Source: Ralstonia sp. SET104
GTDB lineage: Bacteria; Pseudomonadota; Gammaproteobacteria; Burkholderiales; Burkholderiaceae
Length of the DNA stretch: 64,000 nt
Direction of reading: 5' to 3'
NCBI RefSeq assembly: GCF_003851545.1
Contig: NZ_BHVX01000012.1
Location: 1 to 64,000 of the forward strand
A model generated the notes under the pieces. That model did no database searches, was not told where the DNA came from, and was given only the letters and a program-made list of their open reading frames with translations. Each line of letters begins with the position of its first letter. Position 1 is the first letter of the stretch. Of this stretch, positions 28,465 through 37,743 are shown piece by piece. A program made the translations under genes and the position numbers.

Positions 28465-28896
28465 ATGACAACCCGAACGAGCAAAGACATCGTGGTAGAT
28501 GCGTGGTTCACATTCGCCTCACGCGATGCCGCCCGCATTGCCGAATGCTTCACGCCGAACGCGCAATGGCTTGCCCCCGAAGGCAATGCCACTGCGATTG
28601 CGCTCAACTGCACGCATCACATGGTCGGGCGCGACGCCATCGTTCATTTCCTGACGGCGGAGTTTCCGAAGCTCTTCGTCGCCGATGTCTCAGTGGAGTT
28701 GGGCGGCATCCACGCCGATGGCGAAACGGTGGTCGTAGAGGAGCGCATGCAGGCCACGTTGGCAAACGGCAGGCGCTATGACAACACCTACTGCTTCGTT
28801 TTCGTGCTGGAGGGCGAGCGAATCGCACGCGTGCGTGAATACATGGATAGGAAGCGCGGTTGGGCGTGCATCTTTGGAGAGCAGGCGGCCGCCTAA
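28465..28896 (+). CDS. NTF2-like (SnoaL-type) protein
   Basis: A 143-residue soluble protein with the alpha+beta cone fold pattern of the NTF2/SnoaL superfamily: helix DIVVDAWFTFASRDAARIAECF, then TPNAQWLAP, a middle helix GRDAIVHFLTAEF and strands TVVVEERMQATLANG, YCFVFVLEGERIARVREYMD. Members include ketosteroid isomerase-like and limonene-epoxide hydrolase-like enzymes and many uncharacterised proteins, so no substrate can be named. It stands alone between the I78-type gene and the tRNA. Confidence 0.7.
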   Translation: MTTRTSKDIVVDAWFTFASRDAARIAECFTPNAQWLAPEGNATAIALNCTHHMVGRDAIVHFLTAEFPKLFVADVSVELGGIHADGETVVVEERMQATLANGRRYDNTYCFVFVLEGERIARVREYMDRKRGWACIFGEQAAA

Positions 28897-28912
28897 CCGC
28901 CTGGATCGGCGC

Positions 28913-28943
28913 GAAAAAGAAAACGGCCTCCTTATGGAGGCCG
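28913..28943 (-). terminator. rho-independent terminator of tRNA-Thr
   Basis: CGGCCTCC pairs perfectly with GGAGGCCG (28924-28931 and 28936-28943, four-base loop). On the minus strand it is followed by TTTTCTTTTT. It lies ten bases after the tRNA 3' end. Confidence 0.85.
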
Positions 28944-28952
28944 CTTCGGTAT

Positions 28953-29028
<76 letters not shown>

Positions 29029-29057
29029 AAAGAAACGCGATTCTAACCTAACATGCG

Positions 29058-29555
29058 TTACTTGACGACCTTTAGCGCGGGCTTGCCACCAATGCGCGGC
29101 ACATTCGGCGGTGTCGGCTCGTCTTCCGGGCTGTTTTCCGCTTCTGCATGAACCGGCGCGGGTGCCGATTCGGAGTCCACCGCGGCCAGCTTGGGCGGCG
29201 GATTGTTCTCGCGTTCGGTGGCGGCCTGTGTCGTCGGCGTGCTGCGCTCAACCGGGAAGGCCATGCCCTGCCCGTTCTCGCGCGCATACACGGCGAGCAC
29301 GTTTTCGATCGGCACCTCGATCTTGCGCGACACGCCCGAGAAGCGTGCGTGGAAGGTGATCCACTCGTTGCCCATGTCGAGCTGGCTGGTCGCGTCAAAG
29401 CTCACGTTCAGCACGATCTCGTCGTTTTTGACGAATTCGCGCGGCACGTTGGTGCTGTTGTCGACGAAGACAGCGATATACGGCGTGAAGCCGTTGTCCG
29501 TGCACCATTCGTAGATGGCACGGATCAGATAGGGCTTGGTGGAAGTTTCCGGCAT
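29058..29555 (-). CDS. sspB: ClpXP protease specificity-enhancing factor
   Basis: SspB binds ssrA-tagged proteins from stalled ribosomes and hands them to ClpXP. The 165-residue product has the conserved N-terminal substrate-binding domain (TKPYLIRAIYEWCTDNGFTPY, cut into its parts PYLIRAIYEWC and TPYIAVFVDN), a long disordered Pro/Glu/Ala linker and the C-terminal ClpX-binding tail GGKPALKVVK. Start is the ATG giving MPETSTKPYLI. It lies 76 bases downstream of sspA, the usual sspAB pair. Confidence 0.94.
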   Translation of the reverse strand: MPETSTKPYLIRAIYEWCTDNGFTPYIAVFVDNSTNVPREFVKNDEIVLNVSFDATSQLDMGNEWITFHARFSGVSRKIEVPIENVLAVYARENGQGMAFPVERSTPTTQAATERENNPPPKLAAVDSESAPAPVHAEAENSPEDEPTPPNVPRIGGKPALKVVK

Positions 29556-29631
29556 GATGAAATCAGTAACCGTTGGGCTGGGCCACACACGGGTTCAATC
29601 CCAACCCGCGCAGCCCACAACCCAGCGGCAA

Positions 29632-30243
29632 TCAGCGGCGCATGACCTTTTCCGACGGCGTCAGCGCTTCAATATACGCCGGACGGCTAAAGATACGCTC
29701 CGCGTATTTCATCAGCGGGGCGGCGTTCTTCGAGACTTCGATGCCGTAGTGGTCCAGGCGCCACAACAGCGGCGCAATCGCCACGTCGAGCATCGAAAAC
29801 TCTTCGCCCAGCATGTACTTGTTCTTCAGGAAGATCGGCGCCAGTTGCGTGAGGCGGTCACGGATGGCAGCGCGTGCCTTCTCGTGGTTCTTCTCGGCGG
29901 CCTTGCCCTTTTCATTCTCGAGCACGGAGACGTGCGTGAACAGTTCCTTCTCGAAGTTGAACAGGAACAGGCGGGCGCGGGCGCGCTGCACCGGATCGGC
30001 CGGCATCAGCTGCGGATGCGGAAAGCGCTCGTCGATGTACTCGTTGATGATGTTCGACTCGTACAGAATCAGATCACGCTCAACCAGGATAGGCACCTGG
30101 CCGTACGGATTCATCACCGCGATATCTTCCGGTTTGTTGAAGAGATCGACGTCGCGGATCTCGAAATCCATGCCCTTTTCGAACAGGACGAGGCGGCAAC
30201 GCTGCGAGAACGGGCAAGTGGTACCCGAGTACAAGACCATCAT
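29632..30243 (-). CDS. sspA: stringent starvation protein A
   Basis: SspA is a glutathione-transferase-fold protein that binds RNA polymerase and alters promoter choice in stress. The 203-residue product has the thioredoxin-like N-terminal half (VLYSGTTCPFSQRCRLVLFE, MNPYGQVPILVERDLILYES) and a helical C-terminal half. It starts with tandem ATGs at 30243; the upstream extension of the open frame is not conserved. It is separated from petC by an intrinsic terminator, so it likely has its own promoter between 30244 and 30320. Confidence 0.94.
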   Translation of the reverse strand: MMVLYSGTTCPFSQRCRLVLFEKGMDFEIRDVDLFNKPEDIAVMNPYGQVPILVERDLILYESNIINEYIDERFPHPQLMPADPVQRARARLFLFNFEKELFTHVSVLENEKGKAAEKNHEKARAAIRDRLTQLAPIFLKNKYMLGEEFSMLDVAIAPLLWRLDHYGIEVSKNAAPLMKYAERIFSRPAYIEALTPSEKVMRR

Positions 30244-30320
30244 GGTTGTAGTTCCTTGGCGCACGGGCCGGGGGCGGCCCGATGACGGTACAACCGTGAC
30301 GACAAATGATATCGCCACGG

Positions 30321-30375
30321 CACAAAAAGCGAAAAGGCAAAGGGCTAGGACCAGTTCTCCACCGGCCTAGCCCTT
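30321..30375 (-). terminator. rho-independent terminator after petC
   Basis: A perfect ten-base-pair stem AAGGGCTAGG/CCTAGCCCTT (30340-30349 with 30366-30375) with a 16-base inner part that can pair further. On the minus strand a T-rich run (TGCCTTTTCGCTTTTTG) follows. It ends the petABC transcript before sspA. Confidence 0.82.
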
Positions 30376-30393
30376 GCCCGGAAAACACGGATT

Positions 30394-31137
30394 TTACTTG
30401 ATGTCCTTCCAATAGGCCGCATTCAGGCGCCAGGCCAGCACGAAGAACACGCCAATGAACAACAATACCCACACGCCCAAGCGCTTGCGCAGGTTGCCCG
30501 AAGGCTCAGCCATCCAGTCCAAATAGCTGACCAGATCGGCCACGGCCTGGTCGTATTCGACTTTGTTCATCTTGCCTGGAACCGACACCTCAAGGCCGAC
30601 GAGCTTCTTCTCTGCCTCGCCGTGTTCAGACTTCACCTCGGCGTATTTCGGCACCTGCTGGCCTTGCAACTCCCACAGCACATGCGGCATGCCGACCTTG
30701 TCGAACACCAGGTTGTTCCAGCCGGTCGGACGCGTGTCGTCACGGTAGAACGTGCGCAGATAGGTGTAGAGCCAGTCGCTGCCGCGCGCACGCGCAATCA
30801 CTGACAGATCCGGCGGCACGGCGCCAAACCATTTCTTGGCGTCTTCGCGGTCCATGGCGATGTGCATCGTGTCGCCGACCTTGTCCGACGTGAACAGCAG
30901 GTTTTGCTTGATCTGCTCCTCGCTCAAACCAAGGTCGCGCAGGCGGTTGTAGCGCATGGCGCTGGCGCCGTGGCAGTTCAGGCAGTAGTTGACGAACAGC
31001 TTGGCGCCACGCTGCAGCGCAGACGTGTCGCTGGACTGGTTGGGCGCCGTGTCGAGCGGCACGCCGCCCTCATTGGCCATCACAGGCGCGGCAAACACGA
31101 GACCGGCCAAGGCGAAAATCGCAAGCAGCTTTTTCAT
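30394..31137 (-). CDS. petC: cytochrome bc1 complex, cytochrome c1
   Basis: Cytochrome c1 carries electrons from the Rieske protein to soluble cytochrome c. The 247-residue product has a signal peptide (LLAIFALAGLVFAAPVMA), the haem site CLNCH, the downstream Met ligand region, and a C-terminal membrane anchor (LGVWVLLFIGVFFVLAW). Start is the ATG with AAGGA eight bases upstream; about 68 more codons are open before it but have no family match. Third gene of petABC. Confidence 0.95.
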   Translation of the reverse strand: MKKLLAIFALAGLVFAAPVMANEGGVPLDTAPNQSSDTSALQRGAKLFVNYCLNCHGASAMRYNRLRDLGLSEEQIKQNLLFTSDKVGDTMHIAMDREDAKKWFGAVPPDLSVIARARGSDWLYTYLRTFYRDDTRPTGWNNLVFDKVGMPHVLWELQGQQVPKYAEVKSEHGEAEKKLVGLEVSVPGKMNKVEYDQAVADLVSYLDWMAEPSGNLRKRLGVWVLLFIGVFFVLAWRLNAAYWKDIK

Positions 31138-31174
31138 TCTTGTGTCCTTCATGGGTCCTTGTGCTCGGCTCGAA

Positions 31175-32575
31175 TCAGTGCGGCTTGAACGTAACGCGCT
31201 CAGGCACTGGCTTGAACGTCCCGATCTGGCTCCAGATCGGCATCGCGAGGAAGAACGCGAAGTACAGAATGGTGCCGATCTGCGAGATGATCGAACCGAC
31301 CGGGCTCGGCGGTTGAATGCCCAAGTAGCCCAGCACCGCAAAGGCGATCACAAAGAGGATCAGCAGCGTCTTGTGGAAGCCCGGACGATAGCGGATCGAC
31401 TTGACCGGCGAGTGGTCCAGCCACGGCAGGAAGAAGAAGATCACCACCGAACCGCCCATCACCACCACGCCCCAGAACTTCGCGTCGATAAACTTGAAGC
31501 CCAGTGCCAGGATCACGGCCACAGCCACGGCCACCACTTTGACATTCATGCTCTTCGTGCGAGCGAACAGCAGACCCAGCATGATCGCGATGAAGCCCCA
31601 CAGCCACGGCAGGAAGTCCGACGTGGTTGCGCGCAGCATCGAGTAGAACGGCGTGAAGTACCAGACCGGCGCAATGTGCGGCGGCGTCTTGAGCGAGTCT
31701 GCCGGGATGAAGTTATTGGCTTCCAGGAAGTAGCCGCCCATTTCCGGCGCGAAGAACACGATCGCGCTGAAGATGAACAGGAACACCGCCACGCCCACGA
31801 TGTCGTGCACCGAGTAGTACGGGTGGAACGGAATGCCGTCGAGCGGAATGCCGCGCGCATCCTTCTTGGCCTTGATCTCGACGCCATCCGGATTGTTCGA
31901 GCCCACTTCGTGCAGCGCGATGACGTGCGCCACCACCAGGCCCAGCAGCACCAGCGGCACTGCGATGACGTGGAACGAGAAGAAGCGATTGAGCGTTGCG
32001 TCCGACACCACGTAGTCACCGCGGATCCACAGCGACAGATCCGGGCCGATCAGCGGAATGGCGGAGAACAGGTTCACGATCACCTGCGCGCCCCAGTACG
32101 ACATCTGGCCCCACGGCAGCAGATAGCCCATGAAGGCCTCGGCCATCAGGCACAGGAAGATCAGGCAGCCGAAGATCCAGACCAGCTCGCGCGGCTTACG
32201 GTACGAGCCGTACAGCATGCCGCGGAACATATGCAGATACACGACGATGAAGAACGCCGACGCGCCGGTCGAGTGCATGTAGCGCACCAGCCAGCCCCAC
32301 GGCACCTCGCGCATGATGAACTCCACGCTCGCATAGGCGACGGGGATGCCGGCGGCGTTGAGCGTGCCATCCGGCTTGTAGTTCATCACCAGGAAGATGC
32401 CCGTGACGATCTGGAGCACCAGCACCAGCAGCGCCAGCGAGCCGAAGAAATACCAGAAATTAAAATTCTTGGGCGCGTAATACTCGGACAGATGCGCCTT
32501 CCATGTCTCGGTCAACGGGAAGCGCGCATCGATCCAGCCCAGCACCCCGGTTGTCTCCACCTTTTTCTCGGCCAT
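31175..32575 (-). CDS. petB: cytochrome bc1 complex, cytochrome b
   Basis: The 466-residue membrane subunit of ubiquinol:cytochrome c reductase, with both haem-b ligand pairs on two helices (VRYMHSTGASAFFIVVYLHMFRG shortened to YMHSTGAS and YLHMFRG, and FFSFHVIAVPL with VVAHVIALHE). The Qo-site PEWY motif is not obvious in that form; the matching segment reads APVWYFTPFYS. Nine or so helices. Start ATG two bases after the petA stop; the long upstream open frame overlaps petA and is not used. Confidence 0.96.
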   Translation of the reverse strand: MAEKKVETTGVLGWIDARFPLTETWKAHLSEYYAPKNFNFWYFFGSLALLVLVLQIVTGIFLVMNYKPDGTLNAAGIPVAYASVEFIMREVPWGWLVRYMHSTGASAFFIVVYLHMFRGMLYGSYRKPRELVWIFGCLIFLCLMAEAFMGYLLPWGQMSYWGAQVIVNLFSAIPLIGPDLSLWIRGDYVVSDATLNRFFSFHVIAVPLVLLGLVVAHVIALHEVGSNNPDGVEIKAKKDARGIPLDGIPFHPYYSVHDIVGVAVFLFIFSAIVFFAPEMGGYFLEANNFIPADSLKTPPHIAPVWYFTPFYSMLRATTSDFLPWLWGFIAIMLGLLFARTKSMNVKVVAVAVAVILALGFKFIDAKFWGVVVMGGSVVIFFFLPWLDHSPVKSIRYRPGFHKTLLILFVIAFAVLGYLGIQPPSPVGSIISQIGTILYFAFFLAMPIWSQIGTFKPVPERVTFKPH

Positions 32576-32577
32576 GA

Positions 32578-33186
32578 TCAAGCCTCTCCTTTCTCGTCTT
32601 TGCCGATCAGCAGCTTCGTGTCGGACAGGAACATGTACGGCGGAACGTCGAGGTTCTGCGGCGCGGGCTTGTTCTTGAACACGCGGCCAGCCAGGTCGAA
32701 CGTGGAGCCGTGGCACGGGCAGACGAAGCCGGGGTCTCCGGCGAGCTGCACGTTGGCGCCAGCGGGAAACGGGCCTGACGGGGAGCACCCAAGGTGGGAG
32801 CAGATGCCGACGACAACCAGCAGATCTTTATGCTCGGCACGGGAGCGGGTTTCGTTCTTGCAGTAGTCCGGCGTCTTCATGGTGAAGGGCACGTCGGACT
32901 TGGGATCGGCGACTTCGTTATCGGTCTTCTTGAGCGATTCCAGCATGTCGGGCGTGCGCTTGAGCAGCCAGACCGGCTTGCCGCGCCATTCCACCACCTT
33001 CATCTGGCCGGGGGCCAGGTCACTCACGTCTGCCTCTACGGGCGCGCCCGCTGCGCGGGCTTTTTCAGATGGTGCGAATGTGCAAACGAAAGGGGCCGCA
33101 ACAGCAACCCCTCCCACACCACCAGCCACGGACGTCGCAATCAAAAGATTACGGCGACCCTTGTCCACGTTTTGCTGGTCACTCAT
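32578..33186 (-). CDS. petA: cytochrome bc1 complex, Rieske iron-sulfur protein
   Basis: The 202-residue Rieske protein has an uncleaved twin-arginine-like signal anchor (KGRRNLLIATSVAGGVGG) and the two cluster-binding boxes CSHLGCSPSG and CPCHGSTFD. It takes electrons from ubiquinol in the Qo site and passes them to cytochrome c1. First gene of petABC. A TATAAT on the minus strand lies about 48 bases upstream of the ATG. The Tat system that probably inserts it is encoded at 45493-47142. Confidence 0.96.
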   Translation of the reverse strand: MSDQQNVDKGRRNLLIATSVAGGVGGVAVAAPFVCTFAPSEKARAAGAPVEADVSDLAPGQMKVVEWRGKPVWLLKRTPDMLESLKKTDNEVADPKSDVPFTMKTPDYCKNETRSRAEHKDLLVVVGICSHLGCSPSGPFPAGANVQLAGDPGFVCPCHGSTFDLAGRVFKNKPAPQNLDVPPYMFLSDTKLLIGKDEKGEA

Positions 33187-33233
33187 TCAAGACCCCAGGA
33201 TGAGAAATCAAGATAGATTCGCGTCAACCAAAA

Positions 33234-33239
33234 ATTATA
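33234..33239 (-). promoter_or_regulatory. candidate -10 box of petABC
   Basis: A perfect TATAAT on the minus strand (33239-33234), 47 bases before the petA ATG. The -35 region is weak (ATCGTT at 17 bases). Predicted transcript start near 33227. Confidence 0.45.
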
Positions 33240-33431
33240 CCCGACCGTACCTAGCCAACGATAGCGGTCGCGGAGGGCGCTCGTTGCAGATATAGTGAAC
33301 ACACCGATTGCCCGCCAGCCCAGTACAGACAAGGCTTCGGCATGCCTCTTGCAACCTCGCTTTCAACAATTCAGGTCAACCGTTCGCTAGCTTGACCGTT
33401 TGTTTCGAATCAAACAATCCGGAGAAAACCG

Positions 33432-33860
33432 ATGGCACTGATGCAAGACTTCAAGAAATTCGCGATGCGCGGCAACGTGATCGACCTGGCGGTGGGTGTG
33501 ATCATCGGTGCGGCGTTCGGAAAAATCGTCGATTCCCTTGTCAATGATCTGATCATGCCGCTGATCAGCCGCGTGGTCGGCAAGCTGGATTTCTCGAATC
33601 TGTTCATCCAGTTGGCAGAGGCGCCCGCGGGTGTGCCGCACACCCTGGTGGATTTGAAGAAGGCAGGCGTGCCGGTCCTTGCCTACGGCAACTTCATCAC
33701 CGTGGCGGTCAACTTCCTGATCCTGGCGTTTATCGTGTTCCTGATGGTGCGCGCCATCACGCGCGTGATCGACGCCAACCCGCCGGCAGCCGAAGTCGAG
33801 ACGCCCGAAAGCACGCTGCTGCTGCGCGAAATTCGTGACAGCCTGAAGAACAAGCCGTAA
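33432..33860 (+). CDS. mscL: large-conductance mechanosensitive channel
   Basis: A 142-residue homopentameric channel that opens under membrane tension and releases solutes after hypo-osmotic shock. The N-terminal helix and TM1 ([20 protein letters not shown]), periplasmic loop, TM2 ([19 protein letters not shown]) and the cytoplasmic helix ([12 protein letters not shown]) are all present. GGAGAAAACCG precedes the ATG. It is convergent with the Nif3-like gene, with 12 bases between stops. Confidence 0.96.
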   Translation: MALMQDFKKFAMRGNVIDLAVGVIIGAAFGKIVDSLVNDLIMPLISRVVGKLDFSNLFIQLAEAPAGVPHTLVDLKKAGVPVLAYGNFITVAVNFLILAFIVFLMVRAITRVIDANPPAAEVETPESTLLLREIRDSLKNKP

Positions 33861-33872
33861 TCGGATGTTGAA

Positions 33873-34619
33873 TCACACCGGATTCGGGATATCGATGAAG
33901 GTGTGACGGACCCCGAAGCGCTCGGCCAGGTGATCGCCGAGCGCGCGAACGCCGCCGCGCTCGGTGGCGTGGTGACCCGCCCCGATATAGGCAACACCCG
34001 ATTCTCGAGCGAGATGCGTGGTCTGCTCCGATGCCTCACCACTCAGATACACATCTGCGCCGGCTGCCACGGCGGCATCAAACCAGCCTTGCGCGCCGCC
34101 CGTGCACCAGCCGACCATACGCACCGGGCGATCTTCCTCGCCGATCACCAGCGGTGCCCGGTTCAACTTTGTCGACACCGTTTTCACAAAAGCGCCCAGT
34201 GTGGTTGCCTCGGGAAGCGCGCCAATCCAGCCAAGCTCGTCCTCGCCGAAGCGGCCTTGGGGCTCGATACCCAGCAAGGCGCCCAGTTGCGCGTTGTTGC
34301 CCAGCACCGGATGCGCATCCAACGGCAAGTGATACGCGAACAGGTTCAGATCGTGCGCCAGAAGTTGCTTCAGGCGCGCATGTCTCTGGCCCACGACACG
34401 GCCGTCCTCGCCCTTCCAGAAGTAGCCGTGATGCACGAGGATGGCGTCGGCACGCGCATCGATGGCAGCCTCAATCAGCGCCAGGCTGGCGGTCACCCCC
34501 GTCACGACATGGGTAATAGTTTCGCACCCTTGCACCTGCAGACCATTGGGGCAATAGTCCCGAAAACGGGCCGCCTGTAACAGGTCGTTCAAGTACAATT
34601 CAAGTTCTTTTCGATCCAT
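33873..34619 (-). CDS. Nif3-like dinuclear metal centre protein (YbgI family)
   Basis: A 248-residue protein of the Nif3/YbgI family, ring-forming proteins with a two-metal site and a proposed link to nucleotide or GTP cyclohydrolase-like chemistry; the reaction is not settled. The metal-site motifs are clear: [22 protein letters not shown] and the C-terminal [15 protein letters not shown]. Length is standard. The gene starts 19 bases from the divergent htrA-type gene, so the promoters of both must reach into the neighbouring coding sequence. Confidence 0.88.
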   Translation of the reverse strand: MDRKELELYLNDLLQAARFRDYCPNGLQVQGCETITHVVTGVTASLALIEAAIDARADAILVHHGYFWKGEDGRVVGQRHARLKQLLAHDLNLFAYHLPLDAHPVLGNNAQLGALLGIEPQGRFGEDELGWIGALPEATTLGAFVKTVSTKLNRAPLVIGEEDRPVRMVGWCTGGAQGWFDAAVAAGADVYLSGEASEQTTHLARESGVAYIGAGHHATERGGVRALGDHLAERFGVRHTFIDIPNPV

Positions 34620-34638
34620 TTCGACTCAATTTCGCCCT

Positions 34639-35850
34639 ATGTTGCGCCGCTTTTGGCTGTTTTTTGCGCAAGCCGTCACGGTCGTCCTGGCCGTCTGGTT
34701 TGTGATCGCCACGCTCAAGCCCGATTGGCTGCAGCGCGGCAAGGTGGCAGTGCAATCCGGCTCGCCTATCGTCGCGCTCAAGGAAGTCGCGCCGATCGGC
34801 CATGGCGGCACTTCCAGCAACTCGTACGCGGACGCCGCCAAGGTAGCGATGCCCGCGGTGGTCAATATCTTCAGCAGCAAGAATGCGCCGAAGCGCAGCA
34901 ACAGTCCGCAGGCCAGTTCGGACCCGTGGTTCCGCTTCTTTTTCGGCGACCGCGCCCCTGAGCAGCGCCAGGAACCCACGGCCAGCCTGGGTTCGGGCGT
35001 GATCGTCAGCCCGGAAGGCTACATTCTAACGAACCATCACGTGGTGGACGGCGCTGACGAGATCGAAGTCGCCCTGAACGACGGGCGCAAGGCCAACGCC
35101 AAGGTGGTCGGCTCAGACCCGGAAACCGACCTGGCCGTCCTCAAGATCAATCTGCCGAAACTGCCCGCCATCACGCTGGGCCGGCTGGAAAATGTGCGCG
35201 TCGGCGACGTGGTACTAGCCATCGGCAACCCGTTCGGCGTAGGCCAGACGGTAACGATGGGCATCGTTTCGGCCCTCGGCCGCAGCCACCTGGGCATCAA
35301 CACTTTCGAGAACTTCATCCAGACCGACGCTGCGATCAACCCTGGCAACTCGGGCGGCGCGCTGGTCGACGCCGACGGCAACCTGCTTGGCATCAACACG
35401 GCAATCTACTCACGCTCGGGCGGCTCGCTGGGCATCGGTTTCGCGATTCCGGTGTCGCTGGCCAAGCAGGTGATGGAATCGATCATCTCGACCGGCAGCG
35501 TGGTCCGTGGCTGGATCGGCGTCGAACCGCAGGATGTAACGCCAGAAATTGCCGAGTCGTTCGGCCTGTCACGCAAGGATGGCGCGCTGATTGCCGCTGT
35601 GGTTCAAGGTGGCCCGGCGGACAAGGCTGGCCTGCGCCCGGGGGACATCCTTACCAGCGTCAACGGTGAAGCGATCCTGGATACGACGGCGCTGCTCAAC
35701 AGCATCGCGCAACTGCGGCCGGGCGCGGAAGCCAAGGCGACGGTGTCGCGTAAGGGCAAGGCGGTGGAGTTGACTATCGTCGTCGGCAAACGCCCGCCGC
35801 CAACACGTCGCAACGTACCGATGCCCTCGCAGGACGACGAAGAACAGTAA
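34639..35850 (+). CDS. membrane-anchored HtrA/DegS-type serine protease
   Basis: A 403-residue trypsin-like protease. One N-terminal membrane segment (about 4-24) anchors it in the inner membrane facing the periplasm. The catalytic triad is His134 (ILTNHHVVDG), Asp164 (DPETDLAVL) and Ser238 (NPGNSGGAL). One PDZ domain (about 275-375) follows. A single PDZ plus an anchor fits DegS/AlgW, which start the envelope-stress cascade by cutting an anti-sigma factor, better than the soluble two-PDZ DegP. The C-terminal tail is Arg/Pro-rich. A terminator follows. Confidence 0.9.
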   Translation: MLRRFWLFFAQAVTVVLAVWFVIATLKPDWLQRGKVAVQSGSPIVALKEVAPIGHGGTSSNSYADAAKVAMPAVVNIFSSKNAPKRSNSPQASSDPWFRFFFGDRAPEQRQEPTASLGSGVIVSPEGYILTNHHVVDGADEIEVALNDGRKANAKVVGSDPETDLAVLKINLPKLPAITLGRLENVRVGDVVLAIGNPFGVGQTVTMGIVSALGRSHLGINTFENFIQTDAAINPGNSGGALVDADGNLLGINTAIYSRSGGSLGIGFAIPVSLAKQVMESIISTGSVVRGWIGVEPQDVTPEIAESFGLSRKDGALIAAVVQGGPADKAGLRPGDILTSVNGEAILDTTALLNSIAQLRPGAEAKATVSRKGKAVELTIVVGKRPPPTRRNVPMPSQDDEEQ

Positions 35851-35871
35851 GTGGTAAGTTTCGGAACACAG

Positions 35872-35902
35872 AAACGGCGGCCAGATGTGCCGCCGTTTTT
35901 TT
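35872..35902 (+). terminator. rho-independent terminator after the HtrA-type gene
   Basis: AAACGGCGGC (35872-35881) pairs perfectly with GCCGCCGTTT (35889-35898), loop CAGATGT, followed by a run of seven Ts. Confidence 0.9.
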
Positions 35903-36225
35903 GCGCGCTCGCACGGGGATTAAACCGGTGCATTAACGCGCAGGACCCACCTTGATGCCGCCCCTCCGCACAAAGCGCAATCCGCGGCGCACCAGAAACT
36001 GCGCTCTATCGATATAAGCTGCGCTTGTCGCGCCCTGCACGAGCCATGCGGCGCGCCTTGGCTCAGGCTCAGAGCAACCGCGACAAGCATGACGCCAGCG
36101 CGATGCTTGGCCACCGCTTTGCGCGCAGCCGAAGCACCCGCAGATAGCTGACTAGCGTTAGCTGAGCCCCCCCCTCCTTGGGCGCGGCCTCCGCCACACA
36201 GGAGCGTTGCAAATCGCCCGCACAA
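35903..36225. other. intergenic region between two terminators
   Basis: About 320 bases with no gene that I can support; short minus-strand frames have no ribosome binding site. Nothing repeated or palindromic stands out. Confidence 0.4.
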
Positions 36226-36262
36226 AGAAAAACGCCGACCCCTTTCGGGATCGGCGTTTAAC
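36226..36262. terminator. bidirectional terminator after the porin gene
   Basis: AAACGCCGACCCC (36230-36242) pairs with GGGATCGGCGTTT (36247-36259) with one mismatch and a four-base loop. On the minus strand it is followed by TTTTTCTTTGT, so it ends the porin transcript 36 bases after its stop. Confidence 0.85.
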
Positions 36263-36297
36263 CGTTTAATTCGATGCGCTCTTACGAGCGCGTCAAA

Positions 36298-37410
36298 TTA
36301 GAACTTGTGACGCAGGCCGACGGTAGCGCCGAACTGGTTGGCATTGCCAGCAGCCGGGCTCGAGTACACGTTGCTACCGCTCGACAGGGTCGTACCAGCG
36401 TACGAATCGCTAGCGTTCAGACCCAGCACGCCCAGGCCCGAGCCGCTGCTGTTCTTAGCATAGGCCAGGTTGAAGTAGGCGTCGGTGCGCTTCGACAGAG
36501 CGTAGTCGGTGCCGACCACGAACAGCCACGGGTTGCCCGCGTTGCTGTTCTTGAACTGTTGGTAGTAAGCCGTACCCGTCAGCGACAGAGCCGGGGTAGC
36601 TTGGTAACCCAGGCCAGCCCAGTACAGGTTCGAACGCAGGTTGCCGTTGCCAGCAACAGTTGCGTAGTTAGCCTTGTACCAACGGTAGCCAGCGTACAGC
36701 TTGGCCGGGCCGAAGGCGTACGTGCCAGCGATCGTGGCGCGTTGTTCCTTGTTGTCGCTACCAACGGTCGTCGAGTTGGTCTGGTCGTACACTGCGCCGA
36801 TACCCAGCGGGCCGCCAGCGTAGTTAGCACCCAGGCTCCACTCGCGGCCGGTCTTGCTGCTGCCAGCCACTTCGTTGCCGTTGTAGTTGAACGCGTACAG
36901 ACCGGAGACGCTCAGGCCACCGAACGTGCCGATGTACTTGACGGCGTTGTCAGCACGGCCAGCGAAGAACTGGTCTTGCGAGGCCAGCGAGTAACGCGTG
37001 GCGATTGCCATCGGGTCATAGACCAGCGAGAAGTCGTACAGCAGGTTTTGCTGGCGACCCAGGGTCAGTTGACCCCACTGGCCTTGCAGACCAACGTAAG
37101 CGTTACGACCGAACAGACGGCCACCTTGAGCCGACGTGCCGGTGTCCAGGTTGAAGCCGCTTTCCAGGTTGAAGATACCCTTCAGGCCACCGCCCAGGTC
37201 TTCAACGCCACGCAGGCCCCAACGCGAGCCCGACAGGCCGCCCGAATCCAGACCAAAACGCGAGCCGCTGGTGCCAGCGGTGGCGCCCGGTACCTTGTTT
37301 GCGTAGGTCAGACCAGCGTCGACCACGCCGTACAGGGTCACGGAGGATTGTGCATAGGCGCCACTGGCGGCCAGAGCTGCAACAGCAGCTGCAAACAGTT
37401 TCATCTTCAT
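36298..37410 (-). CDS. general porin, Burkholderiales OmpC/Omp32 type
   Basis: A 370-residue trimeric-porin subunit for passive entry of small hydrophilic solutes. Signal peptide LFAAAVAALAASGAYA, then the family's first strand QSSVTLYGVVDAGLTY, the SRWGLRGVEDLGGGLKGIF segment, loop 3 region and the C-terminal strand FGATVGLRHKF ending in Phe, the assembly signal. Start is the ATG with AAGGAAAG upstream; the open frame goes 72 codons further without sense. Wobble bases are strongly biased to a few codons, as in highly expressed genes. Confidence 0.95.
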   Translation of the reverse strand: MKMKLFAAAVAALAASGAYAQSSVTLYGVVDAGLTYANKVPGATAGTSGSRFGLDSGGLSGSRWGLRGVEDLGGGLKGIFNLESGFNLDTGTSAQGGRLFGRNAYVGLQGQWGQLTLGRQQNLLYDFSLVYDPMAIATRYSLASQDQFFAGRADNAVKYIGTFGGLSVSGLYAFNYNGNEVAGSSKTGREWSLGANYAGGPLGIGAVYDQTNSTTVGSDNKEQRATIAGTYAFGPAKLYAGYRWYKANYATVAGNGNLRSNLYWAGLGYQATPALSLTGTAYYQQFKNSNAGNPWLFVVGTDYALSKRTDAYFNLAYAKNSSGSGLGVLGLNASDSYAGTTLSSGSNVYSSPAAGNANQFGATVGLRHKF

Positions 37411-37743
37411 ATCGACACTTTCCTTGTCAACTGATTGGGAAATCTTGACTGTCCTTATGGACGACGCAGATACCTCACGTCTGACCGCATTATGGGCCAG
37501 CGTTGACGGATTCCGGAAACCCTTTCTGGCTCTGGGCCGCGATTTGCGGCCAAGTTGTTGCTCATGGGCAACACGCGCCAAGCCCCGTGGAAAGGGGGGC
37601 GCGACCCGCTTTTTACGCGGTGGCACGGGGGTTGGCGGGCGATTGTCGCCCTCTTCCGCGCAACAAATTTGGCAGCCGCGGGGCCGTTCTGAATTGTCGC
37701 CTTTGCGCCACGTTACGGCGATAAGTGCGCCATTATCCTCTTT
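37411..37743. other. porin upstream region
   Basis: About 330 bases between the porin start and the end of the binding-protein gene, both on the minus strand. It must hold the porin promoter; a CATAAT on the minus strand (37494-37489) with TTCCGG 18 bases upstream is a weak candidate. A short GATAA/TTATC repeat near 37720-37736 could mark the end of the binding-protein transcript. No gene is seen. Confidence 0.35.

Noticed and set aside
30989-32866. 625-codon plus-strand frame opposite petBA
   Set aside because: Antisense shadow crossing gene boundaries of a clear operon.
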